NCBI GenBank assembly: GCA_002305995.1
Contig: DBRN01000008.1
Span: 1 to 64,000, forward strand
DNA: 64,000 bases
Origin: Atopobiaceae bacterium UBA1367
GTDB taxonomy: Bacteria; Actinomycetota; Coriobacteriia; Coriobacteriales; Atopobiaceae
Direction: 5' to 3'
The notes under the pieces: generated by a model
Database searches by the model: none
Seen by the model: only the letters and a program-made list of their open reading frames with translations
Told to the model about the DNA's origin: nothing
Made by a program: the position numbers and the translations under genes
Shown: piece after piece, positions 34,345-43,537 of the stretch
How the letters are laid out: every line of letters starts with the position of its first letter
How positions within the stretch are numbered: position 1 is the stretch's first letter

Positions 34345-35085
34345 CCGAGAAGTGCCCGACATCTAACACATGGTGGTCAACGGCCTCGGGAACGATCTCT
34401 GTGCGATATGAGACGCAGACTTAGTACGTATCGCGGCTACAAAGTTCCCGTACGCGGCGCTCACAGCCACACTCCTGAGAGCGCCTGCGGAGAGCCGCGC
34501 CCTGCCGCCGAGAGTGTCCAGGGTAGCCAGACCCCCAAGCAGCATGAGCAGGACGAGGAGGGCCGCCTCCGGCATCGCGAGGCCGGAGGCGGCCCGCTGT
34601 GACGATGGTCAGTGCCCACGCGCCAGCCGGGGCGTGAGGAGGGTCTGCCGTCAAGCCACGGCAGCTTTGCAGGGTAGTGGTGCAAAAAATGGCGGTTGTG
34701 CGGTATCTTATGACCTTCTTCCGGCGCGCGGCCCTATAGGGCGAGCACAGCACCCCATCTACCTGCGCCTCCGCAAGCCCTCGCTGCGCCGGTGGCGGGC
34801 CTGGCGGGACAACATGCCGCACATCCGTAAAAATTTGCACCTTGCAACATGCGCGCCCCCTCCCACCGGTCCCGGCTGGGCCGGCTTCGCCAGTCCCGTT
34901 GTCGCAGAAAGCCCACGCACCCCCGTACTGCGACTCGATGGCCCACGCCCCGAGTCACCGACGAAGCCTCACCTGCCTGTCCCGACATCGCGGGCGGATG
35001 CGAGGACGTTCAAGGCAAAACCGTAGTCATCGGCGTTCGAGAAGGTAGCCGAGCCGACAAGCTCCCCTGTGACATCGATGATGCC
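34345..35085. other. Long intergenic region without a supported gene
   Basis: About 740 bp. A small minus-strand frame (34363-34575, 70 residues, with a hydrophobic start LLVLLMLLGGLATLDTL) is the only protein-like stretch and is weak. The rest shows no family I recognise. Confidence 0.4.
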
Positions 35086-35442
35086 CTATGTCCCACCCTG
35101 CGTTTTCATACTCGAATCCCTTCCGTCTTGGTCGCAACCATCAAGCGAAAAACCGATGGCGGCAACTACGCACGCCACCATGACAACCTCGCCATCCGGG
35201 CAACCTCGCCTAATCCCCTCACGGACCCCCTCAAATCCCGGCGCCACTACCTGGACGTTGCCACCATCCATGTCCGCGATGAGCGCTCCGCTCTCGCAAA
35301 AGCAATCGTAAGCAGCCGCATCCTGGGCGTCGAGATCGAAGGTGACGCTGATGGAGCTATACTCCTGCAGGCCCGCCCTCACCCTCACGGCGACGGCGGT
35401 CGCCATCTCCTCGCTCGACTCACTCTCCCCCGCCGTGTCCAT
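35086..35442 (-). CDS. Hypothetical protein at end of ESX-like locus
   Basis: A 118-residue acidic protein with one short hydrophobic segment near residues 86-98 (VVMVACVVAAIGF). It overlaps the end of the coiled-coil gene by 23 bp, and an internal ATG at 35406 would remove the overlap. Amino-acid usage looks natural, but I do not recognise the family. It is the last gene of the minus-strand locus. Confidence 0.45.
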   Translation of the reverse strand: MDTAGESESSEEMATAVAVRVRAGLQEYSSISVTFDLDAQDAAAYDCFCESGALIADMDGGNVQVVAPGFEGVREGIRRGCPDGEVVMVACVVAAIGFSLDGCDQDGRDSSMKTQGGT

Positions 35443-35872
35443 CCTCCTCGTCGTCTCCTATGTCCTTCTCGCCCGAGGGCCCATCGCGCAGCAGGCGCCT
35501 CCTGTCCCGTGCTGCCGCGTAGTCGTCATCGAGCCTCCTGATCCTCCTCGTGAGCTCCTCCTCGCGCTCCTCGGCCTCGCCGATCTGCCGTCTCACGGCA
35601 GCCTTCACGTCCTCCCGAGAGCGTTCGAGCCCCCTCAGCCTCCGGAGGAGCTCGGCGGCATGCTCGTCGTCCAGGTTGCGCGACGTGTACCTGAGGTCGT
35701 CTTCCGTCCTCTCGCCGAGCACGTCGATGCGCCTGAGGGTCTCTTCCATGCCTCTGCGCTGCCGCGAGAGCCTGGCCCGCTCCGCGAGCAGGTCGTCGCG
35801 CCTCCTCTGGTACGCCCCGAGGGCCATGCCGCCGTCTCCCGGGCGGCCCTTCCCGCCCCCCGCGCTAGTCAT
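35420..35872 (-). CDS. Coiled-coil protein of ESX-like locus
   Basis: A 150-residue Arg/Glu-rich protein, almost entirely predicted coiled coil from residues 15-125 (ERARLSRQRRGMEETLRRID; heptad pattern) with an acidic tail. Its start overlaps the WG-repeat stop by 8 bp. In size and helical character it resembles the small DUF5082-type partner proteins of LXG effectors in type VII secretion loci. That assignment is an inference from context. Confidence 0.6.
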   Translation of the reverse strand: MTSAGGGKGRPGDGGMALGAYQRRRDDLLAERARLSRQRRGMEETLRRIDVLGERTEDDLRYTSRNLDDEHAAELLRRLRGLERSREDVKAAVRRQIGEAEEREEELTRRIRRLDDDYAAARDRRRLLRDGPSGEKDIGDDEEDGHGGGE

Positions 35873-37355
35873 CTCCGGCTCCTCGGTCTTCGAGCCAGTC
35901 CTCGTAGCCCTTCGAGCCGCTCCCTTCCCGGTAGTCGAACTCAAGGTCCTTGTCGAACGCGATCTGACGGTTGGTGGGTAGGTCCTCCGTCCTGGGGACG
36001 GGGGTGCCGTCCACGTAGGTCACGATGCGGACGGGCTCCCCGTCGTCCTCCGCCGGCGGCCGCGCCACGGCGAGCCCCTCCGAGAAGTAGCCCGCGTAGG
36101 AGAAGGCGGGCTCGACTGCCCAGGAGCCGCCCTCGTCGACGTAGCCCCACAGGCCGCTCGACGCGTCGCGGGCCGGCATCGGGAACGAGAGCTCGGCGTC
36201 CGCCCATAGCCCGCCGAGGGAGGGCCCGACGGCCCAGTCGCCGCCGTCGGACGCAGACGCTACGCCCCACAGGCCGCTCTCGGCGTCGCGAGCGACAAGC
36301 AGGCCACCGACCACGCCGGAGCGCTCGTCCACGTCGTCCCAGGCGGGGGCCACCGCCCACTCGCCCGAGGGCGATGCCACGCCCCAGAGCCCGATCTCGT
36401 CGTCGAGGACGAGCAGGGATCCCGTCGAACCGCTGATGCCGACACCCCGCCACTGCGGGGGCGCAACCCAGCCGGAGGCGTCGGCCGTCCCCCAGAGCCC
36501 GGTCTCCGCGTCCCGCGCGAGGACGGGGCCGTCGGATCCCGCCGCGAAGGAGACCGAGGCGTAGGCCGAAGGGAGAGCCCAGGCGCCCGAGGGGTCCACG
36601 GCGCCGACCAGGCCGCCCTCCGGGTCGCGGGCCCGGGCGAGGTCGCCGTGGAACCACGACGCGTCCGAGAACGCCGGTCCGACCTCCCACTCGCCCGAGG
36701 GGCCAACGAAGCCCCAGAGGCTCGGCGCCTGGGTGTCCCTCATGGGCGCCAGCCCTACCCGCGTCGCGGGGCGCGCCCCCGAGTAGGTGTGCACGACGTC
36801 AGCGAAGGACGGGGGAATGACCCACTCCCCGCCCGTCCCGAGGACGCCCCACTCCCTCGTATCCTCGTCGAGCACAAAAGCATAGGCCTCGCCGCAGAAC
36901 GCGTCCGCGGGGGAGAACGAGTCGGCCCGCACGTAGTACTCGCCCACGCCCCTCGGGTAGAGCGCCCAGGCGCCCGATGCGTCGAGGTAGGCCATGTCGA
37001 GCCTCGGCGAGTGGGCCGCCGCGAACCCCTGCGAGAGCCTGGCCGCCCGCGGGGCGGCCTCGACCGGGTCGGCGACCAGCTCGCCGTCCGCCCCAACGAG
37101 GCCAAGCAGGGTGTGGTCCCCCCCGCTCGTGGTGACGAGGCCGCGCCCCTCGGAGAAGGGGCCGACCCACCCGTAGGCGGGGGGCGCCACCCAGGAGCCG
37201 CCCTCGTCGATGTAGCCGTAGCCGTCGCGGGCCCCCTCGCCGACCGGCCACCGGCAAGCCGCGAGGGGGAGCGCGGCCGCCGCGAGGGCCGCCAGGCGCA
37301 GCGCCTGCCTGCGGGTCACGCGCGCGACACGCGGAGCCGTGTCAGTCGACCTCAT
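35865..37355 (-). CDS. WG-repeat lipoprotein
   Basis: A 496-residue protein. It has a twin-arginine-like signal (TRRQALRLAALAAAALPLAAC) with the lipobox cysteine at residue 34, then about ten WG-type repeats of roughly 45 residues (GLWGVASPSGEWAVAPAW and similar). The C terminus ends GSKGYEDWLEDRG, matching the tail of the 591-residue neighbour. It starts 4 bp inside the end of that gene. WG repeats usually form beta-propeller-like surface or protein-interaction domains. Confidence 0.8.
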   Translation of the reverse strand: MRSTDTAPRVARVTRRQALRLAALAAAALPLAACRWPVGEGARDGYGYIDEGGSWVAPPAYGWVGPFSEGRGLVTTSGGDHTLLGLVGADGELVADPVEAAPRAARLSQGFAAAHSPRLDMAYLDASGAWALYPRGVGEYYVRADSFSPADAFCGEAYAFVLDEDTREWGVLGTGGEWVIPPSFADVVHTYSGARPATRVGLAPMRDTQAPSLWGFVGPSGEWEVGPAFSDASWFHGDLARARDPEGGLVGAVDPSGAWALPSAYASVSFAAGSDGPVLARDAETGLWGTADASGWVAPPQWRGVGISGSTGSLLVLDDEIGLWGVASPSGEWAVAPAWDDVDERSGVVGGLLVARDAESGLWGVASASDGGDWAVGPSLGGLWADAELSFPMPARDASSGLWGYVDEGGSWAVEPAFSYAGYFSEGLAVARPPAEDDGEPVRIVTYVDGTPVPRTEDLPTNRQIAFDKDLEFDYREGSGSKGYEDWLEDRGAGDD

Positions 37356-39127
37356 CGCTGGTCACCTTCCTTCTTCTGCTCGTCAAGCCAGTCCTCGTAG
37401 CTCTTCGAGCCGACCTCCCCCTCGGCCTCCCCCTTTAGGTAGTCCTCGTATCCAGACACATAATCGGCGTATCGTTGGGCCTCCTCTGGCGTCTGGCTGC
37501 CAGCGAGCACCGCGACGCCGTTGTCAGGACTGCAGAGCACGCCGCCGGACGTCTGGAACGTGTCGTTGGCATATGCGCTGAGCTGGCTTGCGTTCCCGAT
37601 GGTGACGAAGGTGCGATTGTCCTGGGTCACCTGGTAGCCCTTGACCACGCCGTCAACGGTGGCAGTGATTGCCGAATACGGGAGCTTTGCAGCGCCGGTA
37701 GCACCTGCGGCCTTCCCAGAGAACTCGACTCCCCAGTCGAAAACCTCTCCCGCCAGGCCTGTTGCGTTGGTGTCCATGGGAATCCCCGTCACGCTCGAGA
37801 TAAAGCTGATCGCCGTCTCCTTCATGCCCTCTTCGACGGGGTCCTTGATGTTGATGTCTGCCATGTAGGAAACCATGTTGGCGGCATTCGTCGAAGCCTC
37901 TGCGTCATAGGTGGCGTAGTACGTGTCTGTGGGAGCACCGTTGATCCTCGTGCCAAAGCCGATGGTCTCGATGCCGAAGGGCTTCTCGGCACCCGCCGCG
38001 TCGGTGGTGGTGTGCGTGGCGAACGAGACCTCGACAAGGGGCCCTGGCGACGGATACACGGATTGCAGCGAATATCCCGTGCCATGACAGGAGATGGTGG
38101 CATTGAGCAGCAGAGCCGCACCCGTGGCGTCGCACGCGTTGGTTATGTTGGGGTTCGCGCCCGTGGGCAGCCCGGAATCGTCGCTCCACGACTGGGCCGC
38201 CAGCAAGAGCCCGGGAAGCGCAGAATATGTGACGGTGACCGTCCACACCTCCTGATAGTTCTTGGTTCCAGAACGGGACGACTCCACGTACCCCAGCCCG
38301 AGGAACGTGTTGAGCGACTCCTCGTCACCCCCCATGGAGCGAGTCGTAAGGTCCGCGAACACCATCCCGAGCGCCGCGATCTGCGCATCGGAGAGTGCCT
38401 CGGATGCGAAGCACTCTCTGATCTTGTCCTCCTGCAGCTCGCCGTCCACGATCAGCTCGCTGTATGCGTGCGTCGCCTCGTAAGCGCAGTCGACCGTCGA
38501 CGCCCAATCCATGCTGCCGTAATCGCCCGACACGGCGCTCCTGGTCGCAGCCGTCGACGACTCGAGCATCCCGCCTGCCAGGCTCTCCGCCTCCCAGTAG
38601 ATGTTCTCGACCGTCGACTGGTACGTCTGGGCCTTCCTCTTCACGCGCTCGTTGTTCTCGATGATCGCGTCCTGTGCCTCAAGAAGCCCTAGGAAGTAAT
38701 GGTTGACCCCATCGGTATAGCCAAGGCACCACTGCAGGGCCTTCTTCCACTCCTCGCTAATCGCGTCCTTCTCGGCATATGCGGCCTGGATCCTCTGGTC
38801 GCACTTGTCCGTGTCGACGGAGTCATCGTCCGCGAATGCCTCCACCTGGGCGAGTACGGAGATGTTCGACGCGTCCGCAGCCGCGAGCCTCCGGAACATC
38901 ACGTAATGCGACTTGGCTATCGTCGCACGGCTCGTGATGCGCTCACCAATCGCCTCATAGCCCGAGCCAGCGAGGTCGAACTCAGCGGGTCGGGCCGACT
39001 CCATCGTGCTCACCTGCGTTTCCGCACGCTGGGACTGATCATTGAGGTTGGCGATGTCGGTCTGGAGGGCGGATGTCGCCTTCTCCTTTTGGATCCTGAA
39101 TCCCACGCTCTTCACCACTTTCCGCAT
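37352..39127 (-). CDS. Large LXG-like / type VII secretion-associated protein
   Basis: A 591-residue protein with no signal peptide. Residues 1-200 are helical with LXG/WXG-like spacing (SALQTDIANLNDQSQRAETQV, then EEWKKALQWCLGYTDGVNHY). Residues 200-520 are a mixed domain of unknown function. The tail holds YADYVSGYEDYLKG and GSKSYEDWLDEQ. No known toxin catalytic motif is visible. A small ESX-like gene lies 26 bp upstream and a lipoprotein downstream. It could be an effector, an adhesin or an immunity-like structural protein. Confidence 0.6.
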   Translation of the reverse strand: MRKVVKSVGFRIQKEKATSALQTDIANLNDQSQRAETQVSTMESARPAEFDLAGSGYEAIGERITSRATIAKSHYVMFRRLAAADASNISVLAQVEAFADDDSVDTDKCDQRIQAAYAEKDAISEEWKKALQWCLGYTDGVNHYFLGLLEAQDAIIENNERVKRKAQTYQSTVENIYWEAESLAGGMLESSTAATRSAVSGDYGSMDWASTVDCAYEATHAYSELIVDGELQEDKIRECFASEALSDAQIAALGMVFADLTTRSMGGDEESLNTFLGLGYVESSRSGTKNYQEVWTVTVTYSALPGLLLAAQSWSDDSGLPTGANPNITNACDATGAALLLNATISCHGTGYSLQSVYPSPGPLVEVSFATHTTTDAAGAEKPFGIETIGFGTRINGAPTDTYYATYDAEASTNAANMVSYMADINIKDPVEEGMKETAISFISSVTGIPMDTNATGLAGEVFDWGVEFSGKAAGATGAAKLPYSAITATVDGVVKGYQVTQDNRTFVTIGNASQLSAYANDTFQTSGGVLCSPDNGVAVLAGSQTPEEAQRYADYVSGYEDYLKGEAEGEVGSKSYEDWLDEQKKEGDQR

Positions 39128-39153
39128 CTTGTGACCGTTAGGGAAAGCGTCCG

Positions 39154-39441
39154 TCAGGAGGAGACGCCAAGGATCTTCACCGCTGCTTCCTCATCGATCC
39201 CGGAGAGGTTCTCTGCCGCCTGGACAAGTGCGGTGGCGTCGCTCCCCACGACGTCACGCCAAGCGTCCATCGCACCCGCGATCGCCTCGCCCACGGCGAC
39301 GTCGTGGATCTGGTTCCCCAGCACGTTCGCATAGGGGTGTACCTTCTCGACCTCGAACGCGATGTAGCCCTCCAGACCACCACTCACCAGATTGGCGACT
39401 GACTGTGCTGACTCGTTGCTTGAGCTGATCTCACCTGACAT
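39154..39441 (-). CDS. Small ESX/WXG100-like protein
   Basis: A 95-residue helical protein starting SGEISSSNESAQSVANLVSG, close in pattern to SACOL2603-type (TIGR04197) type VII effectors, with a W at residue about 61 (AWRDVV) but no strict WxG. It has no signal peptide. It is the first gene of the five-gene minus-strand locus. Secretion genes such as EssC are not in the window. Confidence 0.55.
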   Translation of the reverse strand: MSGEISSSNESAQSVANLVSGGLEGYIAFEVEKVHPYANVLGNQIHDVAVGEAIAGAMDAWRDVVGSDATALVQAAENLSGIDEEAAVKILGVSS

Positions 39442-39559
39442 CTCGATCTCCCATCCTGCGCGGTCTCTTCGCGTATCTCGTTGAGGTAGTGGGCCTTGCG
39501 TGATCTACCGGTAGCTGTCATGTATCCTTGGTCGACGGGCATTCCCGAGACCAGCTTAT

Positions 39560-39850
39560 CACCTGATCCACAGGTCATCCGGATACAGTCTGAGAGTCGG
39601 ACCCCATGCCAAGCCAGATGCCATCGTTCGCGCCTTGGTGCGCATGTACCGGCCCTCGCGCACATATGCCACGTCGTTGCTGCCGTCGACGAGCACGACG
39701 AGGGGCGCCGATTCCCGGCGCAAGGCCCGCAGGGTGGAACTTGCGCCCCCCTCAAAGCCCTCAGGGGCAAAACCACCTCGTAGAGAAAGTTCTCGCGAGC
39801 AACCCATTCACCTGCTCGATATGCCCGAGCACGTATCTCGCGCCCGTCAT
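39560..39850 (-). pseudogene. GNAT acetyltransferase remnant
   Basis: Two minus-strand frames together spell EWVARENFLYEVV then FAPEGFEGG, like the start of the intact double GNAT protein at 45066 (EWALLEDFLYEAI, VPDGFEG). A frameshift separates them and the rest is unrecognisable. Confidence 0.4.
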
Positions 39851-39882
39851 CCGAGAGGCTCGCTCGCGGGTCGGCTGCCCAG

Positions 39883-40188
39883 CTAGTGCCTCTTCTTCGG
39901 CTTCGGCAGCTGCGGGACCATGGCGGCAATCACTCTGGCGATGTAGGCCGGGTCCTCGCTGTCCACGAGCGGCATGGGCTTGGCTCCCTCGTAAGGGGCT
40001 TGCCCCTCCGGAAATGCATCGCGTGCGGCCGGCACGTCCTTCAGCAGGAGCCTGTCATCGTAGACGCCCCCGAAGAGGATACCTTCGCTGTACAGCAGGT
40101 ACTCTCCCATCATCTTCCTACAGGTGACGGAGGGAACGTCCCGGAGCAAGTCGAGGACGTATTCCAGGTAGCCTTCGCTGCTTGCCAT
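39883..40188 (-). CDS. TfoX N-terminal domain protein
   Basis: A 101-residue single-domain protein: VTCRKMMGEYLLYSEGILFGGVYDDRLLLK and the later MPLVDSEDPAYIARVI match the TfoX_N fold. Free-standing TfoX_N proteins are common and of unknown function; full TfoX regulates competence in Proteobacteria. ATG 40188 follows GGGGAGGG; the long upstream extension of the frame is not supported. Confidence 0.85.
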   Translation of the reverse strand: MASSEGYLEYVLDLLRDVPSVTCRKMMGEYLLYSEGILFGGVYDDRLLLKDVPAARDAFPEGQAPYEGAKPMPLVDSEDPAYIARVIAAMVPQLPKPKKRH

Positions 40189-40241
40189 AAATGCCCTCCC
40201 CTTGTGTAAACCCGACAGCGCCTGCATGGTACACGTCGCCA

Positions 40242-40286
40242 CCATGTTCGCATGCGCATGATGTCTCCCACCGTAGCGCACTGCAG
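40242..40286 (+). repeat. Relic of a promoter segment like that at 9561
   Basis: About 37 of 45 positions match 9561-9605, the region before the GyrI-like gene. No such gene follows here. Confidence 0.4.
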
Positions 40287-40295
40287 GCCCAATGG

Positions 40296-40720
40296 TCACA
40301 GGCCTCTCAGCCTTGTGTCCGCCACGTATGTGAGGTTCCGCTCCAAGTCCCCAATGCGAAAGGGCGCACCGTGCCCCGGGAGCAGGACCTCGATGCCCTC
40401 GGACATCATAAGCTTCCAAGACTGGCGATACGCCTCGACGTCCTCGATCCAGATCGTGATCCTGTGCATGCTCGGGAACCCGTTCATCGCGGCATCCCCG
40501 CAAAACACGGCATCGCCAACCCTCAGGGAGATCGAGTCGTCTGTGTGCCCCGGGGTCAGCAGGATCTTGCCTCCGAGGTCCTTCTCTATCTGCACTTTGG
40601 TCTCTGGCGTAATCCGTATCAACCGACCAAGGTTCTCGTCCTCGATGGGCGGGAATCGGTGATGCCCCTTCCCCCACAACGACATCGCCCTGCAGAACGA
40701 ATAGGCGAGCAGACTGCTGC
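40296..40720 (-). pseudogene. Metallo-beta-lactamase-fold hydrolase, 5' truncated
   Basis: The C-terminal half is well preserved: LLTPGHTDDSIS, VFCGDAAM and VLLPGHGAPF carry later metal ligands. The N-terminal HxHxDH motif is missing. The upstream part of the frame is antisense to the lipoprotein gene's 3' end, so the gene was cut by a deletion near 40720. Confidence 0.75.
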
Positions 40721-40773
40721 AGCCCCCGTCAAAGCGATTCTGCCCTCTCCTGAGCACGGGAACGGAAACCGGG

Positions 40774-41475
40774 TCAGGAGCCGTCGTGGAGGTCAATGCC
40801 GGTTTCCTCTTGGAACCTCTTCGCCCATTCCTGCGTGCGGTAGAAGACGATGCATCCCTGATAGCCGTCATCTGTGAAGTAAAGCTGCTTCCCGCTTTCG
40901 TGCTTCTTGATTATCTCGTTCAGCTCTCCTGCGACGCTCAAGTCGAACCAGTCGTTTCTGACCCTTGCCTCCAAAACGTGCTGTTCGCCTTGCCACTCAA
41001 AGGCAATCGTCGTCTTCCCACTGCCCTCTTCCCAGTTCACCTGGCTTGTGTCTTCGCGCACGTTCTCGAAATCAAGCTCCTCCTCGTCCAATGCGGAGAC
41101 GCCTACAAGGAAAGTCGTATACGCCTTTTCCAGGTCGAAGACTTCGGTGTCGAAGCTGTAGACGCCGTTGTGGGACGGGCTGAACGTTCTGCTTGAGTAA
41201 TCGTAATTACCGGATCCAAGGACCGACAATAGAAGCAGCGTCTTGTCCGACTCCGCCTCTGGCGAGAACCTTGCATACGATTCCTCCAGCTCGTCAAGCA
41301 TCTGCTCGGTCGTTCCCGTGACACCATACCTCTCGAGCGTCCCCGCGATCTCGGCAAAGGACTTCTGCATCGGAGCTCCCCTCGCACCCTCTTCCTTTGG
41401 CTGGCATCCGGTCAGAAGGATCATCATGGCTGCAACCAACAGCAGGCCTCTTCCTATGAGTGGTTTGATTCTCAC
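40774..41475 (-). CDS. Lipoprotein of unknown function
   Basis: A 233-residue protein with a lipoprotein signal peptide (LLLVAAMMILLTGC, lipid-modified Cys at about 24). The mature part is acidic with no recognised domain; TDDGYQGCIVFYRTQEWAKRFQEE closes it. GTG 41475 follows GGAGGAAGGCT. It stands alone between two gene remnants. Confidence 0.75.
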   Translation of the reverse strand: MRIKPLIGRGLLLVAAMMILLTGCQPKEEGARGAPMQKSFAEIAGTLERYGVTGTTEQMLDELEESYARFSPEAESDKTLLLLSVLGSGNYDYSSRTFSPSHNGVYSFDTEVFDLEKAYTTFLVGVSALDEEELDFENVREDTSQVNWEEGSGKTTIAFEWQGEQHVLEARVRNDWFDLSVAGELNEIIKKHESGKQLYFTDDGYQGCIVFYRTQEWAKRFQEETGIDLHDGS

Positions 41476-41674
41476 AGCCTTCCTCCGTTGTCCGCATGGC
41501 GCTTACTATCAAACCGCATGCGATGAGAACATGAAGACGCACATGGCACACATCCGCCTCGCGCACGTGGTCTTCCCGCTTTCGTCGTCGCCAGCCAACC
41601 CGATGTGGTCGGTGCTGCCGATGTGAGGGGCGGGCACCATCAGCGTCGCTCCTCACAATCATAGGCGATCCGAG

Positions 41675-41925
41675 AATGTGCGCGACACGCTGTATGCTTA
41701 TCGGCTGGCGAAGCGCTGCAGCGAGAAACGCGTACTGTACGAGGCGGTACGCTGGGGCGAGCGCGGCCCGCGCATCAACTCCATCAGCCCCGGTATAATG
41801 GTGACATCGCTGGTTCTAGACGAGTTCAACGGGCCGCGCGGAGGCCCCTGCAAGCACATGTTCGCCAAGTGCCCAGCGGGGCGTCCCGGAACGGCCGACG
41901 AGGAGCGCTGCGCACAGCACTACCG
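41675..41925 (+). pseudogene. Short-chain dehydrogenase (SDR) remnant
   Basis: The frame encodes YAYRLAKRCSEKRVLYEAVRW and INSISPGIMVTSLVLDEFNG then FAKCPAGRPGTADE, the YxxxK active-site helix and C-terminal half of a classical SDR. The Rossmann half is absent and the 3' end degenerates after 41925. Confidence 0.75.
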
Positions 41926-42071
41926 CAACCTGTTCTCGCACCGAGGCGGCGGTATTCGGCGGGGATATGCATGCATGGCGGCTGCAGCAAGACTTGAAAG
42001 CCGAAGGGCACGGGAGCGTGTGGATGCTCGTAGAGTCGCGCGCCTCAACGTATTGATGAAAGGAATGAACC

Positions 42072-42704
42072 ATGAAGGCATTGCTGGTCAACGGCTCGCC
42101 CCACAAGTCGGGCTGCACGCACACGGCGCTCTCGCTCGTTGGAGAGGGATTGGCTGAGGGAGGCGTGGGCGCCGATGAGTTCTGGATCGGTGCCAAGCCC
42201 ATCGCCGGATGCATTGGCTGTTATCGCTGCGCCGAGCTCGGCCACTGCGTTTTCGAGCATGACACGGTAGAAGAGTTTCTCAGCATCGCCGGCTCTTACG
42301 ACGCATTCGTCTTCGGCACATCCGTGTTCTTCTCGGGCATCGCAGGATCGATGAAGTGCTTTATGGATCGCGTGTTCTTCTCGAACCGCGGTCGCGTCGA
42401 CTTCGCGCTCAAACCCGCCGGCGTGGTGGCGAGCGCACGGCGCGCAGGAACAACCGCTACGCTCGAGCAGATCGAGAAGCACCTGCAACACCAGCAGATG
42501 ATCCAGGTCAACAGCAGGTATTGGCCCATGGTGCATGGCAATACCCCCGAAGAGGTCATGCAGGATGCCGAAGGGGTTCAAGTGATGCGCGTGCTCGGCC
42601 GCAACATGGCTTGGCTCACCAAGTCGATCGACACCGCCGCCTCAGCGGGAGTGAGCAAGCCCACGATGGACGAGGAACGCGCCAGCACGAACTTCATACG
42701 CTAA
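42072..42704 (+). CDS. Flavodoxin-like NADPH-dependent FMN reductase family protein
   Basis: A 210-residue protein of the FMN reductase/iron-sulfur flavoprotein family. LLVNGSPHKSGCTHTAL is the FMN phosphate loop, CIGCYRC near residue 47 is a compact cysteine motif seen in Isf-like proteins, and FGTSVFFSGIAGSMKCFMDR the second FMN contact. ATG 42072 follows GAAAGGAATGAACC. Probably a redox or quinone reductase of anaerobes. Confidence 0.88.
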   Translation: MKALLVNGSPHKSGCTHTALSLVGEGLAEGGVGADEFWIGAKPIAGCIGCYRCAELGHCVFEHDTVEEFLSIAGSYDAFVFGTSVFFSGIAGSMKCFMDRVFFSNRGRVDFALKPAGVVASARRAGTTATLEQIEKHLQHQQMIQVNSRYWPMVHGNTPEEVMQDAEGVQVMRVLGRNMAWLTKSIDTAASAGVSKPTMDEERASTNFIR

Positions 42705-42805
42705 CGTATCTCGACCTTGACTCGACCTTGAGAGGTGCGGCGCGGCACGTAGGGTCGCGTGGTGCGTGGAAGGATCGCACGACGGGGCGAGGAACGAGAC
42801 CCTGA

Positions 42806-42905
42806 GGATCGCCCCCCGCCCCATGGCCTTTTGACCTGACGGAATAGCTCACGTGTCGATGGGCAGCCCTGATGGTCGCTCCCCGCCCCACGGTCTTTTG
42901 ACAAG
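42806..42905. repeat. Pair of 38-bp direct repeats
   Basis: Two near-identical stretches about 67 bp apart, each reading CCGCCCCA then GGTCTTTTGAC or GGCCTTTTGAC, between the flavodoxin and XRE genes. Confidence 0.5.
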
Positions 42906-42943
42906 TGCTATGTCACGCCCCGACTGCAGGGCAGTTGGGCAGG

Positions 42944-43537
42944 TCACCGGAGAAGCAGGATGAGCAGGAGCGCCACGGCGACCCCAACGATCGTGGAGAC
43001 CACAGCATAGATGACCCGTATGGCGAGGGGATGCAAGCGCGTGAAGCTCGCCCCAGGGCCGCTGCGGTCGATCGGCTCGCCTTTGGAAAAGGCGAGGATC
43101 TCCCGGTATGTGACGAGATCGTGCTTCCTTTTTATGAGCTCGACCTGATGCATGAGGGTAAAGCTTATGCCTCCCATGAGAGCAAAGATGATGTAGGAGG
43201 GAACCGTACCCCAACCCAACCGATACAGCCCGAGGGCGAGCAGGGCAACCCCGCCCAGAGCGAAGATGACGGCGACCGACATCAGCGTGGTCATGCGCCT
43301 GTAGGCCTCTTTGTTTTCCAGCATGTCTTCCATGGTCATGATGTCTCCTTTGATCAGCTCGTCCACGGTCGTGTCGAAGAGCTCGGAGAGCAGGAGCAGG
43401 CTGTGCACGTCCGGGTAGGTCTTGTCCCTCTCCCAGTTCGAGACCGTCTGACGCGAAACGTATATTCTCTGGGCCAAATCGTCCTGGGATAGGTTCCGCT
43501 CGTTCCTGAGTCGACGTATCTGCAGTGCAAGCTCCAT
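42944..43537 (-). CDS. XRE-family regulator with C-terminal membrane domain
   Basis: A 197-residue protein. Residues 1-60 form a Cro/C1 HTH (LSQDDLAQRIYVSRQTVSNWERDKTYPD). Three hydrophobic segments follow (about 88-105, 112-128, 173-195). Such membrane-tethered XRE proteins are common in Firmicutes and Coriobacteria, function unknown. ATG 43537 follows GGAGGAGG. Confidence 0.88.
   Translation of the reverse strand: MELALQIRRLRNERNLSQDDLAQRIYVSRQTVSNWERDKTYPDVHSLLLLSELFDTTVDELIKGDIMTMEDMLENKEAYRRMTTLMSVAVIFALGGVALLALGLYRLGWGTVPSYIIFALMGGISFTLMHQVELIKRKHDLVTYREILAFSKGEPIDRSGPGASFTRLHPLAIRVIYAVVSTIVGVAVALLLILLLR

Noticed and set aside
34421..34840. 139-residue minus-strand ORF
   Set aside because: No ribosome site, biased composition and overlapping alternatives; only a small hydrophobic stretch looks protein-like.
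37352..39127. Polymorphic toxin with C-terminal nuclease domain
   Set aside because: No recognisable nuclease, deaminase or NADase motif, and the C terminus is the short YEDWL tail shared with a lipoprotein.
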